NCBI RefSeq assembly: GCF_001625215.2
Contig: NC_030382.2
Location: forward strand, 47,767,364-47,831,363
DNA length: 64,000 nucleotides
Reading direction: 5' to 3'
Source: Daucus carota subsp. sativus
Lineage: Eukaryota; Streptophyta; Magnoliopsida; Apiales; Apiaceae
Under the pieces are notes generated by a model. It saw only the letters and a list, made by a program, of their open reading frames with translations. It made no database searches and was not told the origin of the DNA. Numbering within the stretch: the first letter of the stretch is position 1; the number at the start of each line of letters is the position of its first letter. Below, piece after piece: positions 1-12,373 of this stretch. A program made the position numbers and the translations under genes.

Positions 1-666
1 TGCATAGCAAATTATTTGCTTGTACAATTGAGCTAGCCGTCCTCGAAATAGGCGTGGGTGACAAGGACATGCAATATTTGTAGAAGTTAGTTACACTTGT
101 CTTACTAATATACTATTCAGTATACACTATTGAAGAAATTTGGCAAGGTAACAAACGACAAGCTTAAAATTCCAGATTAAACAACGGAGTAAACTAATAT
201 TTACTTGATTTATAGTACAAATATCTATGCATGAGCACGAGAGGACCTTTTAGTAATGTTTTGACAGTTCTGTGCTGCAATCATCGAACTCGTTGGATCA
301 CAACAAACCAGCGGTTAGGATTGTAATATTCAAGACAGTTATTTTGTGTCCTCATTCATGATATTTGGCTTGAATCGACGCACACTATTACATACTACTA
401 TACACCGATATTTCACAAAAAATATGTTAATTTGTTTATATATATTTTAATCTAAATATAAAAAGGAAGTCAGTAAGGTCGGTATTCTAGTTATGAAAAT
501 GGCACCGACTCACGTGAGCAGCGGCAGGGACAAGTTGATGAGTGATCTAAGGCGATTTTTACATTATTTTATGGTTCATCACGTTATGGACCAACATGGC
601 GCTAACCACGTGTTAGCCATCAAATATTAATTATGTGCATCAACTCAACTAAGCAATAAACATATA
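1..666. other. AT-rich spacer, no gene seen
   Basis: No reading frame or conserved motif could be supported in this stretch. It is AT-rich plant intergenic DNA to the left of the first recognisable MITE. Confidence 0.5.
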
Positions 667-904
667 CTCTTTCTGTAATTTAATACATGACGTTTGACAT
701 TTTAGCACACACTTTTAAGTGTTTTGACTGGATAGTTGAAAGTATTATTTTTGAACTTTTTTTTCCTGAATAAAAATATGTAATCAAAATTTTAATTCAC
801 AAAAAATTCAATTAAAAATATTAAATTTTACTATCCGATCAACCAATCTAAAAATACGTGCCAAAATCAAAAGTGACATATAAAAAAACAGAGGATTGAG
901 AGAG
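667..904. mobile_element. Stowaway-like MITE (degenerate)
   Basis: The left end reads CTCTTTCTGTAATTTA and the right end carries the inverse AACAGAGGATTGAGAGAG, each flanked by TA. Inside, the arm motif 'cacacacttttaagtg' followed by 'ttttgactggatagtt' matches the arm of the element at 12493-12725, so the two are copies of one family. There is no coding capacity. The TIRs are eroded, suggesting an older copy. Confidence 0.65.
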
Positions 905-2527
905 TATACAGCGAAGTGAAAACACGCTCCCTTGTCTCGTTTAACTTCTTTTAACTTGAGTATTTATACATGTAATAATAGAGTTAAGTTCTATGGAGTA
1001 AAAAAAAATTGGAGTATTGGAGTACAAAGTTTGATAAAATATAATCTAATCATCTAAATTTCAATTTTTTTTTTGTCCAATAATATTTGTAAATATTTGA
1101 CAACCTGCACATTATGTTCTGCAACATAAACATCGTGATCAAATGGTAGAATAATTACTTTTATAAATCATAGGACTCTATGTTTTGCAAAATAACTAAT
1201 AAGCAGAACAATAATCTTAATACTCGTTAAAGTTGAAAGCAGTGGCGGACTCAGAAATTATGTCCAGTGGGTTCCTTATAGAAATTGCTTAAATATTTAA
1301 TTAGGATATTTATTTTAAAAAAAGTTTGGAAAATAGATTTTAAGTATATAATTTGAATTTAATCAATTGAATAGATAAATAACAGTATTATTAAACAAAT
1401 ATATTTAAAAATTATATTATATCCTACACAAAATTCAGGACAAATCAAACTAACAAAGGACTAGCAGTGGAGTTTTTTACTGTGCTTGCTACTGGGTATC
1501 CTCAACTAGGTGGTTCCTTGTATCAGACTTGGTGGATATTTCATACAAATTACCTTATAGCCCATGGTTGAAAGATATTAATGATTAATTAACAATTATG
1601 TGCAAGACAACTTATAAATGATAGTAGATTATATCAAAAATTGGATAATCAAAGATATTATATAAGATCAAACTAAAAAATTATGATTTGTACTTCAATA
1701 CTCCAATGTTTTTATGTACTCCATAGAACTTAACTATGTAATAATAATATAATATGCCTACATAAAACGACAATTGTTGATTAAAAAACGTATATATACT
1801 CGTTAATCATGGACAGTGGACCACGGGCAGCCCACTTTCGTGTCGCAGCGCCTCTTCGCAGCAGTCAACGGGCACTGGCCACCTTACCACCACGTCAACA
1901 TACCATTTCAAGATGAGATTATCTTTGATAGAGAATAAACACTCCGATACACACACTTGATTCATTCCGTTTACGAAATTGAAAGACAGATTATCCACGA
2001 AAATATTATAAAAATAATCACTTAAACTTTTAGCATACAATTCTACGTGTTTTGATCACCTACTTAAAAAATTTTTACTAAGCAAGACCGGAGGAGAAGA
2101 TGCTCCATAGTTGAAGACGAAAGTTTTAGCCAAAATACTTGATGCAAAGACGAAAAGATGTACACGAAAAACAAGGATGATACAGGGTCAAGTGGTGTGG
2201 GGAATGCATCTACATCGGAATTAGCACCTTTTTGAAAAACCAAAGTCAAGGACACGTCAATCTGATTCCAGTTCCTCATTCACCGACTTGACAAAAGCTT
2301 TCTTAAATATTTGCGTAAAGAACCATTTGGTTCACTCGGACTATAATGAATGGGATGAAATGACTGGGAAAGGAAATGTATGACTTTAAATTATTTTATT
2401 TTGATTCAAAAATGAAATAAAAAGTTATATAAAATGGGCTCGTTTAATTTTTTTCAAAAGTTATATATATTTCACAAAATATATATAAAATGGCCCCTCT
2501 AATAAAAGATTTTGTACTCCTATCTCT
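905..2527. other. Gene-free spacer with old repeat remnants
   Basis: AT-rich. A patch at 1243-1500 begins with 'agtggcggactcagaaatt', a start I associate with common dispersed plant repeats. Between 1807 and 2279 the minus strand has two short open frames (77 and 71 codons) with somewhat higher GC, but I cannot link them into a protein or recognise them. Treated as spacer. Confidence 0.4.
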
Positions 2528-2803
2528 CAGGTCCGGCGGTAAGGCGGCCAAGGCGAACGCCTAGGACATTATTATCGGGCACCAAAAAACTTATGCATGT
2601 AATATATAGTGATAAATTTATACATTTATATATTTACATGCAATTGATTTGATTGTGTTGTTGAACTTAAAACAATGTTTATGATTATGTTATTGTATAT
2701 TGATTTGAATGTATGTAAGTTTTCCTTCACAATCATAAAAAATAGAGACACCATTTTAAAAATTCGTCTGGGAACACCCAAATCTCTGGGGCCGGGACTG
2801 TGT
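2528..2803. mobile_element. hAT-like non-autonomous element
   Basis: Left end CAGGTCCGGCGGTAAGGC; the right end, inverted, is CAGTCCCGGCCCCAGA, giving imperfect TIRs of about 12 bp. The 8-bp sequence ctatctct sits directly left (2520-2527) and again at 2804-2811, a perfect 8-bp target-site duplication as expected for hAT. The start motif (GGCGGYAAGGCGG...CGCCTAGG) is common in plant hAT elements. No transposase is present. Confidence 0.6.
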
Positions 2804-3172
2804 CTATCTCTTGATAAGAGCTATTGGGAATACGGTGTGTATGATAGAAAAAGAGAGGTGGGGAGAAAGAGGGAGCAGGAACAGCAGTGTTTAGAAGTAC
2901 TACTCGTGAAGCGGCAGCGGAGGCATATCATGCGCGCAGGAAATAAGTGCGACACCCCCTCCTCCTCTGCATATATAAATATAATTTCTCTAGCCTTGAA
3001 ATTTCGACGCGGTCCTCGTGGGCTTCCCCGACAACAATGGGAGCTTAACGTGACTTCTACGTCTTCCATTGTCCCAACCCCCAGTAAACCTTCTCAATCA
3101 CCACTCATCAAATGTACACTAATCATACTGGATGCTAGGCGAAGCGAAGTTTTGAATTAACGGTTTTTATAG
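2804..3172. other. Short GC-richer spacer, no supported gene
   Basis: Open frames exist on both strands (161 codons plus, running in from the neighbouring hAT element, and 82 codons minus) but neither resembles a protein I know, and the plus frame starts inside the transposon. I regard them as chance frames in a GC-richer patch. Confidence 0.4.
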
Positions 3173-3889
3173 TAGGACTGAGCATTCGGTTCGGTTAACC
3201 GAATACCGAACCGAAATTACCGAAATATTTCGGTTCGGTTAACCGAACCGAAATATTTCGGTACCTAATTCGGTTATGGTTTTCTGGCTATTTCGGTTTT
3301 TTCGGTTTTTTTACCGAATTAACCGAATAACCAAAATATTTAAAATAAAAAAATATATATTATATTATATATATAAAAGTTTATTTTTTAATAAATCTTA
3401 ATAATTTATATGATATATATACCATATCAGAAAACTGAAAACCTCTGAGACTAGTCTAGTTCAATTAATTAAAATGAAATCTGAATGAAATTTGAGTTCG
3501 ACGGAGCGACGAGACGCCGAGACCTCAGTACGTCACCAGTCACCACTCACCACTCACGGCAGCACCCAGCAGGCCAGCATCTTCACCTTCGGTCTTCCTT
3601 TGCTCCAAGTCTGTGTACTGAAGGTCTAAAACCTTAAATGATTGTACTCATGTCTTTTACCATTGTTTTTGTGAATTTTCTCCATTATTTTTTTGATTTT
3701 TGTTCATCATTATAAAATTTCGGTTTTTTATTTCGGTATTCGGTTTTAACCGAAATAAAAAATTCGGTTCGGTAAAATAACCGAATTAAATTCGGTTCAC
3801 TGTTCGGTTATGATTTTTGAGCTTATTCGGTATTTCGGTTATTTCGGTATTCGGTAATTCGGTTCGGTTTTTACCGAATAATAGCCCTA
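3173..3889. mobile_element. hAT-like element with dense TTCGGTT arms
   Basis: Both ends are packed with the heptamer TTCGGTT and its complement AACCGAA in alternating orientation (3187-3310 and 3720-3876). The termini are TAGGACTGAGCATTCGGT and, inverted, TAGGGCTATTATTCGGT. The flanks gtttttat (3163-3170) and gtttttag (3890-3897) look like a slightly eroded 8-bp duplication, though two bases remain unaccounted for on the left. The core has no transposase. Arm motifs of this kind may bind an hAT transposase; that is inference. Confidence 0.6.
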
Positions 3890-6305
3890 GTTTTTAGTGA
3901 TGTGTCATAATAAGTATTAATGATCTATCTTGTTTTGATTGTGTTATAGTATTTTTTTTAATAATAATGAAACTTTGTATTTATAAATTATAATAATCAC
4001 ATCAATTAAAATATATTAAATTTATAAATTTTAATATTTAATATATGAATCTGATCAATTAATGGGCTGCTTGATAGTGCTTGATAGTTTTTGTTGAGAA
4101 CAACCTCGAATTAATAATATGAAAAGGATTGTAGGTTTTTTTTTCGAGTTTCATCTGAATATTAAGAATCAGAGAGTATATAATTTTATTCAAAAACAAG
4201 AATACGCTCTTCTTTCACATGGACTTCATGTAAATCACTGCCACCCACTTGAACATGTCCATAAAATGTACTAATTCACATATTTTTAAGCATTTTTCCT
4301 TAACTTTCAGTGAGAGATTACACGTGGTATTTTATTCCATTACTTGCTGGAGTAACATTTTCCGCTTTTTATATTTGCTATGGACATACAGTAGAATATA
4401 AAAATATAAGTAGATCTTATGGAGCGCGAAAAGGACCACGGTATCATGGTCCGAGACTCTTTGTAACATATGTCTTGTCTTGTCAACCCCCAATATTTCT
4501 TTTCGTCCATCAGTCTTTCTTTTTTATATACTACATTTATACAGTACAATAATTAGGACTCAGTTAAAAAAACAATATCAGCTTCTCTTCATTAAAGAAA
4601 ATATAATTAATGTCCAGAATGTTAGGTTCTTCTTCTATCCCCTCAATTATTTATATCGGAAACTGGATTCGGCACATGTTTTAATATTTTCATAATATAT
4701 AATTGGATAAATTATTATGAACTTTTTTCCATCTAAATAAAAGTTTAATATATAGTTTAAAATTTATACAAAAATTAAAAATAAGTTATGAACTATATAT
4801 TATAAACGTCTTAAAATGTGTGTCAGATAATGCAAAATAACTGTAAAGAAATTAGATGAAAAGATATATTAAGATTTTTCGTGAAAAAAAAACAAAAAAA
4901 ACCTAACACGCAGAAGTTTAACACATTTTGCGGCCACGCTAAAGATTTAAATAAACATTGAAATCAATACATGTTTATAACGAGTGAGGAAAATAATAAA
5001 AGTACTTTCTCCAAACAGAAAACAAGAACAACTTACCTCCGACTCTATCTTCGAAAAACTATAATTACTTGTCACGGTTAGATAAGAAATTATTTAATAC
5101 GAACAAATTATCTTTTAGTTTATTTGTATGAATAACTTTATTAGGTATAAAATCTATTAATAATATATAATATCACAAATTATTTTTAAGCGCGGATTAA
5201 TTACATTAGTTTAAGAATGCACAGACGTGATGGAGTAGTAGTTGGTAGCCACCCCATATCTTCAAAACCTGAGCAGTTTATACTTTATACTTGATTCTAA
5301 TTTGGACAGTATCTGGTATCTACTCACCCAACTAACTCATTCACAATTTTGTACACCAACAAATATTGATACGGTATCTTCGGATCTTCGTTCATAGTAA
5401 CAAAAGTTCTTTCCCCCTTTTTGCTAAATAATTAATATTTAGGATCGTAGTTGTAAAAATCACCAATTTAATGGATTAATCACTAAATTAATTGATACAA
5501 GATATTCTGTCGATTCGTTTTTTCGAGTTTGATTAATAATAACATATATTTTTAGAATTGGTTTAATAGATTTAATAAAATAAATATTATTTATATTACT
5601 TAGGTATATCCATTCTCTTGTAAAACCGATCTTGTATATGACAACTTCCAATCGTAATAGGTAGGCAGTTGCCAAGAGGAGGTAATTTATTTGTCAAAGA
5701 TAGTCGTGTGAATTATTTTTATTAAGAACTAACAAACTAATAATAATAATTTATAAAAAATAATTCCAAAACCACTACAAAAATTTAGAACTTCAGTGTC
5801 ATCGGACGTTTTTTTTTTTTTGGGTTAGAGTTGACAAAGCTAATGTGAAAAGAAAAACTTAAAAAAACAAATTAAATACAAGAGTGAGAAAAGGAAAGAA
5901 AATGCATGTTAGCTAGCTGGCTCTGGTTTGCTTGAAACATAAGAAATGAATGTTGATGCCACCAAAGTGGTGCTCCCCAGCTATCTTTTACTCAGATCTT
6001 TCTAGCACCGGGCCTACTATTATTTGTTAGTTGAAATGGTGAATCACTTTTTTCTTTTTTCATCTGATCTTAACATTGTAACCAACATTTTGTTAGTCTT
6101 TGATTCAATTAGTATGTTTTGTAACATGTGCGCGTCCGAATATTGTTTCTTTACATTACCAAAACGATTATTTCTTGTTTCACAGATTGCGTAGGAAGCT
6201 TAAAATTCCACTTGTAAATATGTGATTGGTGCGGATTTAAAGCATAGTAATGGGAAATGTTACTGTAATTATAACATATCTTGCAACTTTACAGCTAATG
6301 AGTAA
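3890..6305. other. Gene-free AT-rich spacer
   Basis: No gene supported. Short open frames (4310-4695, 5460-5675) have AT-biased composition and no recognisable motifs. A run of T at about 5810-5821 and homopolymer tracts are the only simple features. Confidence 0.45.
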
Positions 6306-7047
6306 GATCATCTCCAACGGCGTTGGCTATAATGATTGGCTAAATTGGACCGGTAAAACATTATGTAAAATTTATTGAATTTGTAAAACATTTTGCTTCG
6401 ACGGTATTGGCTATATTGGTTGGGTATAATTTAAAAATAGTATGTTATTAATATTTTGAATTGTTATAAATAGAATATATGACTCTAATATAGTAATAAG
6501 TGATGTTTAATCTTCCTACAGACTTGTAGCGGATCGACAAATATAGTCATCCATAGGAGGTTGGCTATAATTATAGATAACAGGCGCGGATGGTTGGAGG
6601 GTGAATTTTTGAAGTCATTAGATATAGGCCCTGTTTGGAAGTTAGAGGATTGAGCAAAAATTAGAGGTTTGGGCTAAATTAGAGGTTTGACCAAAAGAAT
6701 CATCTAATTTGGGTGTTTGGTTGTTAGCGGATTGTAATAGCGGTTTGAGCTCAATAAGCTAATTTTCAAAAAGCTAAGTGGAGGAGCTTTTTGGATTAGA
6801 GGTTTGTGATTGTGTCTAAAAAAATACAAACAGTTAGTTCAAACAGCTAACTACCAAACAGATTTAGACAAAACAGCTAATCTAAATCCGCTAGTCAAAA
6901 CAGCTAATTAAATCCGCTAGTCAAAACAGCTAATGAATCCGCTATCAGCTAACCGCTAACAGCTAATTCCCAAACAGGGCCATAATTTTTATTTTTGATA
7001 TGACAACTAGAATTTTAGCTAAGGAGTTTTCATGGTTGGAGATGCTC
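6306..7047. mobile_element. Tourist/PIF-Harbinger-like MITE with a nested insertion
   Basis: The left terminus GATCATCTCCAACGG is matched by the inverted right terminus GAGCATCTCCAACC. Flanks are TAA on the left and TGA on the right, close to the 3-bp TWA duplications of PIF/Harbinger elements. The body is interrupted by a second element at 6627-6981. No transposase is encoded. Confidence 0.6.
6627..6981. mobile_element. GGCCCTGTTTGG-type MITE, nested
   Basis: Termini are GGCCCTGTTTGGAAGTTAG on the left and the inverse of CTAATTCCCAAACAGGGCC on the right. Both flanks carry ATA. Internal motifs (ttagaggtttg, cagctaat, aatccgcta) recur in the copy at 36769-37098. It lies wholly inside the 6306-7047 element and so inserted later. 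Confidence 0.65.
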
Positions 7048-7945
7048 TGAAGGTACATTATTAGTCTAGCACTCTAGCTGAAATTCGAAATGTTTGGAGA
7101 AAGAACAATAAAAAGAATAATTAGGGTAAATATATATATTTAGCGTTTGACTAAAAAAAATCTTCAATCTTCTAACCTAGTCTTTTTCGTCCTTGAGTCC
7201 AACAATGGATAATATATAAATATTCACATGTTGTCCATCTCGACTTACTCGAATATTCACATGTTGTCCATCTCGACAGTAATATTTTAATCTTCGGTCA
7301 AAAATACGGGAAAACTTCGTTCAATTCTCGACGAGAATAGAGTTTTGCGAGTTCTCTCCGAAACCGTGAGGCATTTCTAGGAAGGGATATTTAAACTTTG
7401 ATTCGTGAGCAAACTTCACGAACACTGTAAACGCATATCATATATGTAGCTCATTTTAGTCCATGAAACCAGGAGCTTACACAAGAACGTAAGCAATGCC
7501 TTCTGTCCTCAGATTTGCTATCACAAAGATGATAACCGGGCCAGGTCTAAATAACTTCCATTTTGGGCTAGGCTGCTTCATGCTTGGGACTTGATTTGGG
7601 CTGCTGAGCAATGACATATTTCCTGAGATTCATGATCACAATGAGAATGAAAGTACTAGGGCCCAAACAGCTTTTAGGAGACTGTCCGGAGTACTTGGGC
7701 AAGCTACATAATAGGTCCCAGACATAACCCGCAAGGATTCGTTTCATCCCGCTGTCGGCACAAAATCTATACTTCCGGAATAAATTTTAACATTAACTTG
7801 AAAAACATTTATTTTTATAATTTATTATATTTAAAATATTTGATGAAATAATATTATGTTCAGTTAGGTGAGTGAACATGAAATGAAATTTGAACCATAT
7901 TATAAGCATATATTTATAAATGGAATGCTCCGTTCCTTTGTATAG
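7048..7945. other. Spacer with a short tandem duplication
   Basis: No gene. The 26-bp stretch 'aatattcacatgttgtccat' plus 'ctcgac' occurs twice (about 7219-7244 and 7252-7277) with a 33-bp period. A 37-bp copy of sequence found again at 8737-8773 occupies 7906-7942. Confidence 0.5.
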
Positions 7946-8725
7946 TGGGTGTTTGGGTGCCCAATTTACGGGCTTTAAAATGGGATAAATCTGCTTCCAC
8001 TTTTTTATGTATGTTTGGCAAACTTGCTGAAGGGCTTCTTTATTGTGAGAAAAGCTCAGAAAATAAGCTATGCAACGTAGCTTTTTTATGAGACCCAGCT
8101 TCTCAGCTTCTTTTCACTGTAAAGTAAATGAACCTGCACACGTATCATATATCATATACTGGAGGCAATCTTTTAAAAAAAGCTAATTAATCCATGACTG
8201 AGATGCATAGATTTATTATAATATAATTTAGTTATTAATTTTTTCATTTTTTCTTTTAATACAGAGTTTAAAATTTTGTATTTGTAAAATATTTCATGTA
8301 TTAATAATAATAAAAGATCTTATATTATTGTAATTTATTTTTTAAAAGAAACAAATTAATTCCTGAATTATATTTTTACTATAATCTTAAGAAATAAATA
8401 AACGAAGGCAAAATTTCTATCATAATGAGAGACAAAGCAAACCGTAAATCATTTTTTATATAATATAAATATTAATTTAATATAATATTTTCATCAATTT
8501 TTCTCAATTTATTTCGTAAATAACAAATAATTATATTGCAAAACTACGAAACGATACCAACTTATAAGTTAAGTCATCCAAACACTTAAAAAACTTATAA
8601 AACTTATAAGTCACGGTATCCAAACACTTATAATAACTTATAAGTTCAAATCAACTTCTCATTTTTAATCCACTTCTTTACTTTAAGCAATAAGTCACTT
8701 CTTTTAAACCCAGCCAAACGGCCCC
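7946..8725. mobile_element. GTTTGG-terminated non-autonomous DNA element
   Basis: The left end GGGTGTTTGGGTG is matched by the inverted right end GGGGCCGTTTGGCTGGG. The inner arms contain many 'ataacttataag' type motifs. The element is flanked by near-identical 37-bp sequences (7906-7942 and 8737-8773), much longer than a normal target duplication. No coding sequence. Confidence 0.5.
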
Positions 8726-9119
8726 ATAATCATTTTGCATATATTTATAAATGGAATGCTCCATTCCTTTGTAATCATTTTCTTCTCATCTCATCGTAAT
8801 GATTTTATATTCACTCAATTTTTTTTCAAAACTTTCCTCCTACTTATGCTCTATTTATTTACTTCTAGTTATTACATTTCATTACCGTCTATTCTCCAAC
8901 CAAACACAACATAAATCTTCTCATATAATATCCTAATATAATAATTCCGTCTCAAGTTTTAGCTATCAGAAACCTTGCATGCTTCATCTTCTACCCAAAA
9001 AACAGTCTGAAGAAAAAAGTAAACAGCAACTTTTAATTTCCCTGCTTAGAAGGAGCCAACTATCAGGCTCCAATTAACTTACAAATTTCAGCAAAGGGAA
9101 ATCTACAGAGTTTATATCA
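8726..9119. other. 3' flank of the TRAX gene
   Basis: Contains the second copy of the 37-bp repeat (8737-8773), then AT-rich sequence that probably holds the 3' UTR of the minus-strand TRAX gene. No gene of its own. Confidence 0.45.
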
Positions 9120-12100
9120 TCACTCAAGGTCAGGCAACATCATCGGGTAGCTGGGATCCATGCTTCCAAGGAGAGGGATATTCTCTGACCCTCTAACATG
9201 AACGGTGTAACAGGCTGCAAAAACAAATAAAAATTGGAAAAAAAAAAAAAGAGGGAATTTTTATGCATCACATACAAAAGATGGTACATTGAAACCTAAC
9301 ATCCTTTTGATATGACCTTTTTAGGGAAAAAATAATTTACATGCAATTTAGTTCTTAAAGGCAACTCTAATTTTTTCCTATTTATACAATAACTATAATC
9401 GGTGGGGGCACTTGTGCTTTACAGAAAAAAGTTTAATGAGTCTGTATGCATCAGTACTAGGTAGCATTATGTATTTCAGACATCCAAGTATCCAGCAAGT
9501 ATTACTGTAGTTTTTATAGAGGACACAGATACACCACATAAACTAACATTTAGAACAATTCACATACTGAACGAATCACTACATAACCAACTTAAATGTA
9601 CATGGTTGCAACTTCCTTTGCCTCACAATCCTCTATTTCTTTTTAAGTGGATCACTATTCTGATTGGGCTTTGTAAGAGTAAGGTGCTCAGCAAGCCGCA
9701 ACACGGACAAAGTTTAGAATATTATAATACTGTGAAAGACAAGGCATATGAATGTAACCATCCACTGCAATCTAAAAGAATTTAGTGGCTAAACATACCA
9801 TTTTCTATTTTCATTACACTTTGAAGCATTGTATCCATCTTGAATGTCATGTCTGTATCGCCGTCCATGTTTGGGGCAAGAACAGTCATATGTCTGTGAA
9901 TCTCTTGAGCAAACCTGCATATCTTCCCAGCAAACTCAAGTTCACCATCGGAAAGTCGAACTATTGCCAACCTCATTAGCTCTCCTGTTAAGTCAGCAAG
10001 CTAACCATGAAAAAACTAAATCACTTTCAACATACATAAAAAAACAGAAGATGATGAATGAATTGAAAGATCACATTCTATATGCAGACAAATGCAACAG
10101 GTATGTAAAGATATATTCGATTACCCCCAGCAGATAATCAAGGACATTAATCTTCAGTGGCTTCGAAAATGGATCACTCAACGGTAATAATGCAGCATTC
10201 ATCTCGTCAAGTGTTAATAGGCTCCCAGTTCTGCAGAAGTTATAAAATGTGGCAGCCTCAACGTATTCTTGTATCTGCAGAGGAGCAACAATAAGATGAA
10301 GAAAAAAATCATTTGATTTAAGCCGCAATAAGTATATATTGAAATGAATATACAACCCCTGGAGAATATGCTCGTCTTAGTTTCCAAAAATCAGTTCCGT
10401 TGAGTTCTTTTACTAATCGGGAGATGTGCTGATCTACCACAGCAGCTAGATTCTTGTTTGCCTTCTCCAAAACTTTCTCTTTGTTGTGTTTACTGATCCT
10501 GTCATTGGAGGAGAACAAAGTAAGTCAAAATAAAAAGAACCAAGAAAGGCTTTAAAGCAGTATCGATACCAGAAAACTATTATCTGCCCCACAGGCTAGG
10601 TATATGAAAAGTATCAGCCTACATATTTGTTAAATCAACACAATACAACAAAATTTCATTTAACAGCATTGTTGTTGTGATGGTATATAAGGAAGAGAGA
10701 GTTTAGATTTAGTGTAGTCAAACCATCCTAGACTCTAGAGAATACTCGCATAATTAGGAACACCCAGGATATAAATACAAGTGTAGACAAAGACTCGAAA
10801 ATTGGTAAAACTTATTAAAGATTCAAAAATACATGACCATACCTGTGCACCTCAAATATGACCTTTTTGCTATTAATGGTAATATCCCGACTTGCTTTCA
10901 CCACCCTTTCCCTTTTGTCATTCTACAAAATTGTAAAGATAATTTATGATTAAACTTGAGACTATACATGAAGGATAAATGAGTTTGAACATATACATTC
11001 TCTCTACAAGCATTCATACTGTTGTTAAAGTAAATGAACTATTATAGGGTATATCACAATATCACAATGCTAAAAAGCCCTATATACATAAACACACACG
11101 CACGCGCACACACACATATATTAATCATTATCATTTCAATATATATATACTCCTGTACCAAAGAGAAATTCTCAGGTGTTAAGTTGGTAAGAATGGAATG
11201 TTGCTAGGATGGGGGAGTCAACAATAAATTAAATACACCTTGCCGAGCTGCTGTTTGCCAGTATAGAGCAGGAGAGATGGGCATATGGGAGAAATGGCAG
11301 AAAAGGATATAATTAATGGCTTTGAACTTAAAAAGAAATTATAGACCATGAATTAGAAACCCATGTACTTGAGCATGCATCCAAGAAAACTAAGATTCCT
11401 GGTTGAAGCAACAGCAAAGTTAAAAGATGACGTTGAAGATATCTAATTGTATTAGCATACTAAAAAAGATGACACAAAAACTTCTAATTGATTGAGTTGA
11501 GGCTTGCTTAGTGAAATTTAAGGATAAAAATAAGAATAATTTGAATGTTCCAAATCCGCAAATCTAATCAAGAAAACAAAGAGGAATGTCTTGATACAAG
11601 AATTGTTGTTTTTTCAAGTAAGGATAAAGAAAATGATAAATTTGCACTAAATATGATCTAATCTTTGAACCATCTATTGCAGTCCATACAACAGTAAATC
11701 AAAATGTTAGAAGTGGTCCACTGGAATTTGGTTGCCACGCATCAAAAAATCTAAGAAAACATGTCACAAGTAGATATATCATATATACGACATAGTAAAA
11801 GGAATTTTTGTGTTTACCCTAATTCATTCGACACACCGAAAGTAAAATTAATTCATTTTAAAAACTAGGCGCAAATCAGAAACACAGAAGGCATGAACTC
11901 AAACCCCATTTGACATACATACAGATTAAACACTCAATCTCTAGCATAAACAATAAACCATAAAATGAAACACACATGCATAGAACGGCGAAATGAATGG
12001 ATTAAATGTGTGTGTTTGTGTGGAGAGAGAGAGATAGAGTCATAGAGAGGGAGGGAAACAAAGTGAGGGGGGAGGGGGGAGAGAGAGAGGGGGGTGGGGA

Positions 12101-12373
12101 GGGGGGGAGAGAGAGAGAGAGAGAGAGAGAGTTAACCAGTTGATTGAGGTAGTCAGCATAACCCGAGAAAGCAGCTTCAATTGGGTTTGGAGATGATGAA
12201 TCAGTTGTCATTGTTCGTGCTCTTTTCGTTGCAGCTTCCGAGGCTATCCCTGCACCAAATATATACACACACACATAGATTAATTTGGACAGAAAATTTC
12301 AGGGTTTTAGAAAGATTAAAGAGAGGGGGGTGGCAGAAAACTTACGGCGATTAGGCGTGTGAGAAGAGAGCAT
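9120..12373 (-). CDS. TRAX: Translin-associated factor X (TRAX) homologue
   Basis: Seven exons: 12373-12346, 12249-12137, 10922-10843, 10498-10357, 10274-10125, 10000-9799, 9214-9120; all junctions are GT-AG and the phases join, giving 269 aa. TRAX partners translin in C3PO, an endoribonuclease acting on small RNA passenger strands and tRNA-derived fragments (known from animals and fungi). The translin fold is seen from about residue 40. The acidic residues of the TRAX active site appear to be kept: E124 and E127 in QEYVEA and D174 in LADLTGELMR. The core GTDFWKLRRAYSPG and the end VHVRGSENIPLLG are typical of plant TRAX. The start MLSSHTPNR is the only ATG in frame ahead of exon 2. Intron 2 is long (1.2 kb) and carries a polypurine tract. 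Plant function is not well known. Confidence 0.92.
11084..11113. repeat. CA-rich microsatellite in TRAX intron 2
   Basis: An alternating 'acacacacgcacgcgcacacacac' type tract followed by 'atata'. Simple repeat, likely length-variable between accessions. Confidence 0.6.
12008..12131. repeat. Polypurine GA/G-rich tract in TRAX intron 2
   Basis: About 120 bases almost entirely of G and A, ending in (GA)n, immediately downstream of the exon 2 splice donor of the minus-strand TRAX gene, where it is read as a polypyrimidine tract. It produces the false serine/leucine-rich extension of the exon reading frame. Confidence 0.8.

Noticed and set aside
1807-2279. Two minus-strand frames as a possible gene
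   Set aside because: No splice model joined them into a recognisable protein and no domain was evident; kept only as a remark in the spacer entry.
2675-3160. 161-codon plus-strand frame
   Set aside because: It begins inside the 2528-2803 hAT-like element and runs on into spacer; composition and content match no known protein.
12002-12136. Ser/Leu-rich extension of TRAX exon 2
   Set aside because: The frame continues past a GT donor into a (CT)n tract; translin homology ends exactly at the donor and resumes in exon 3.
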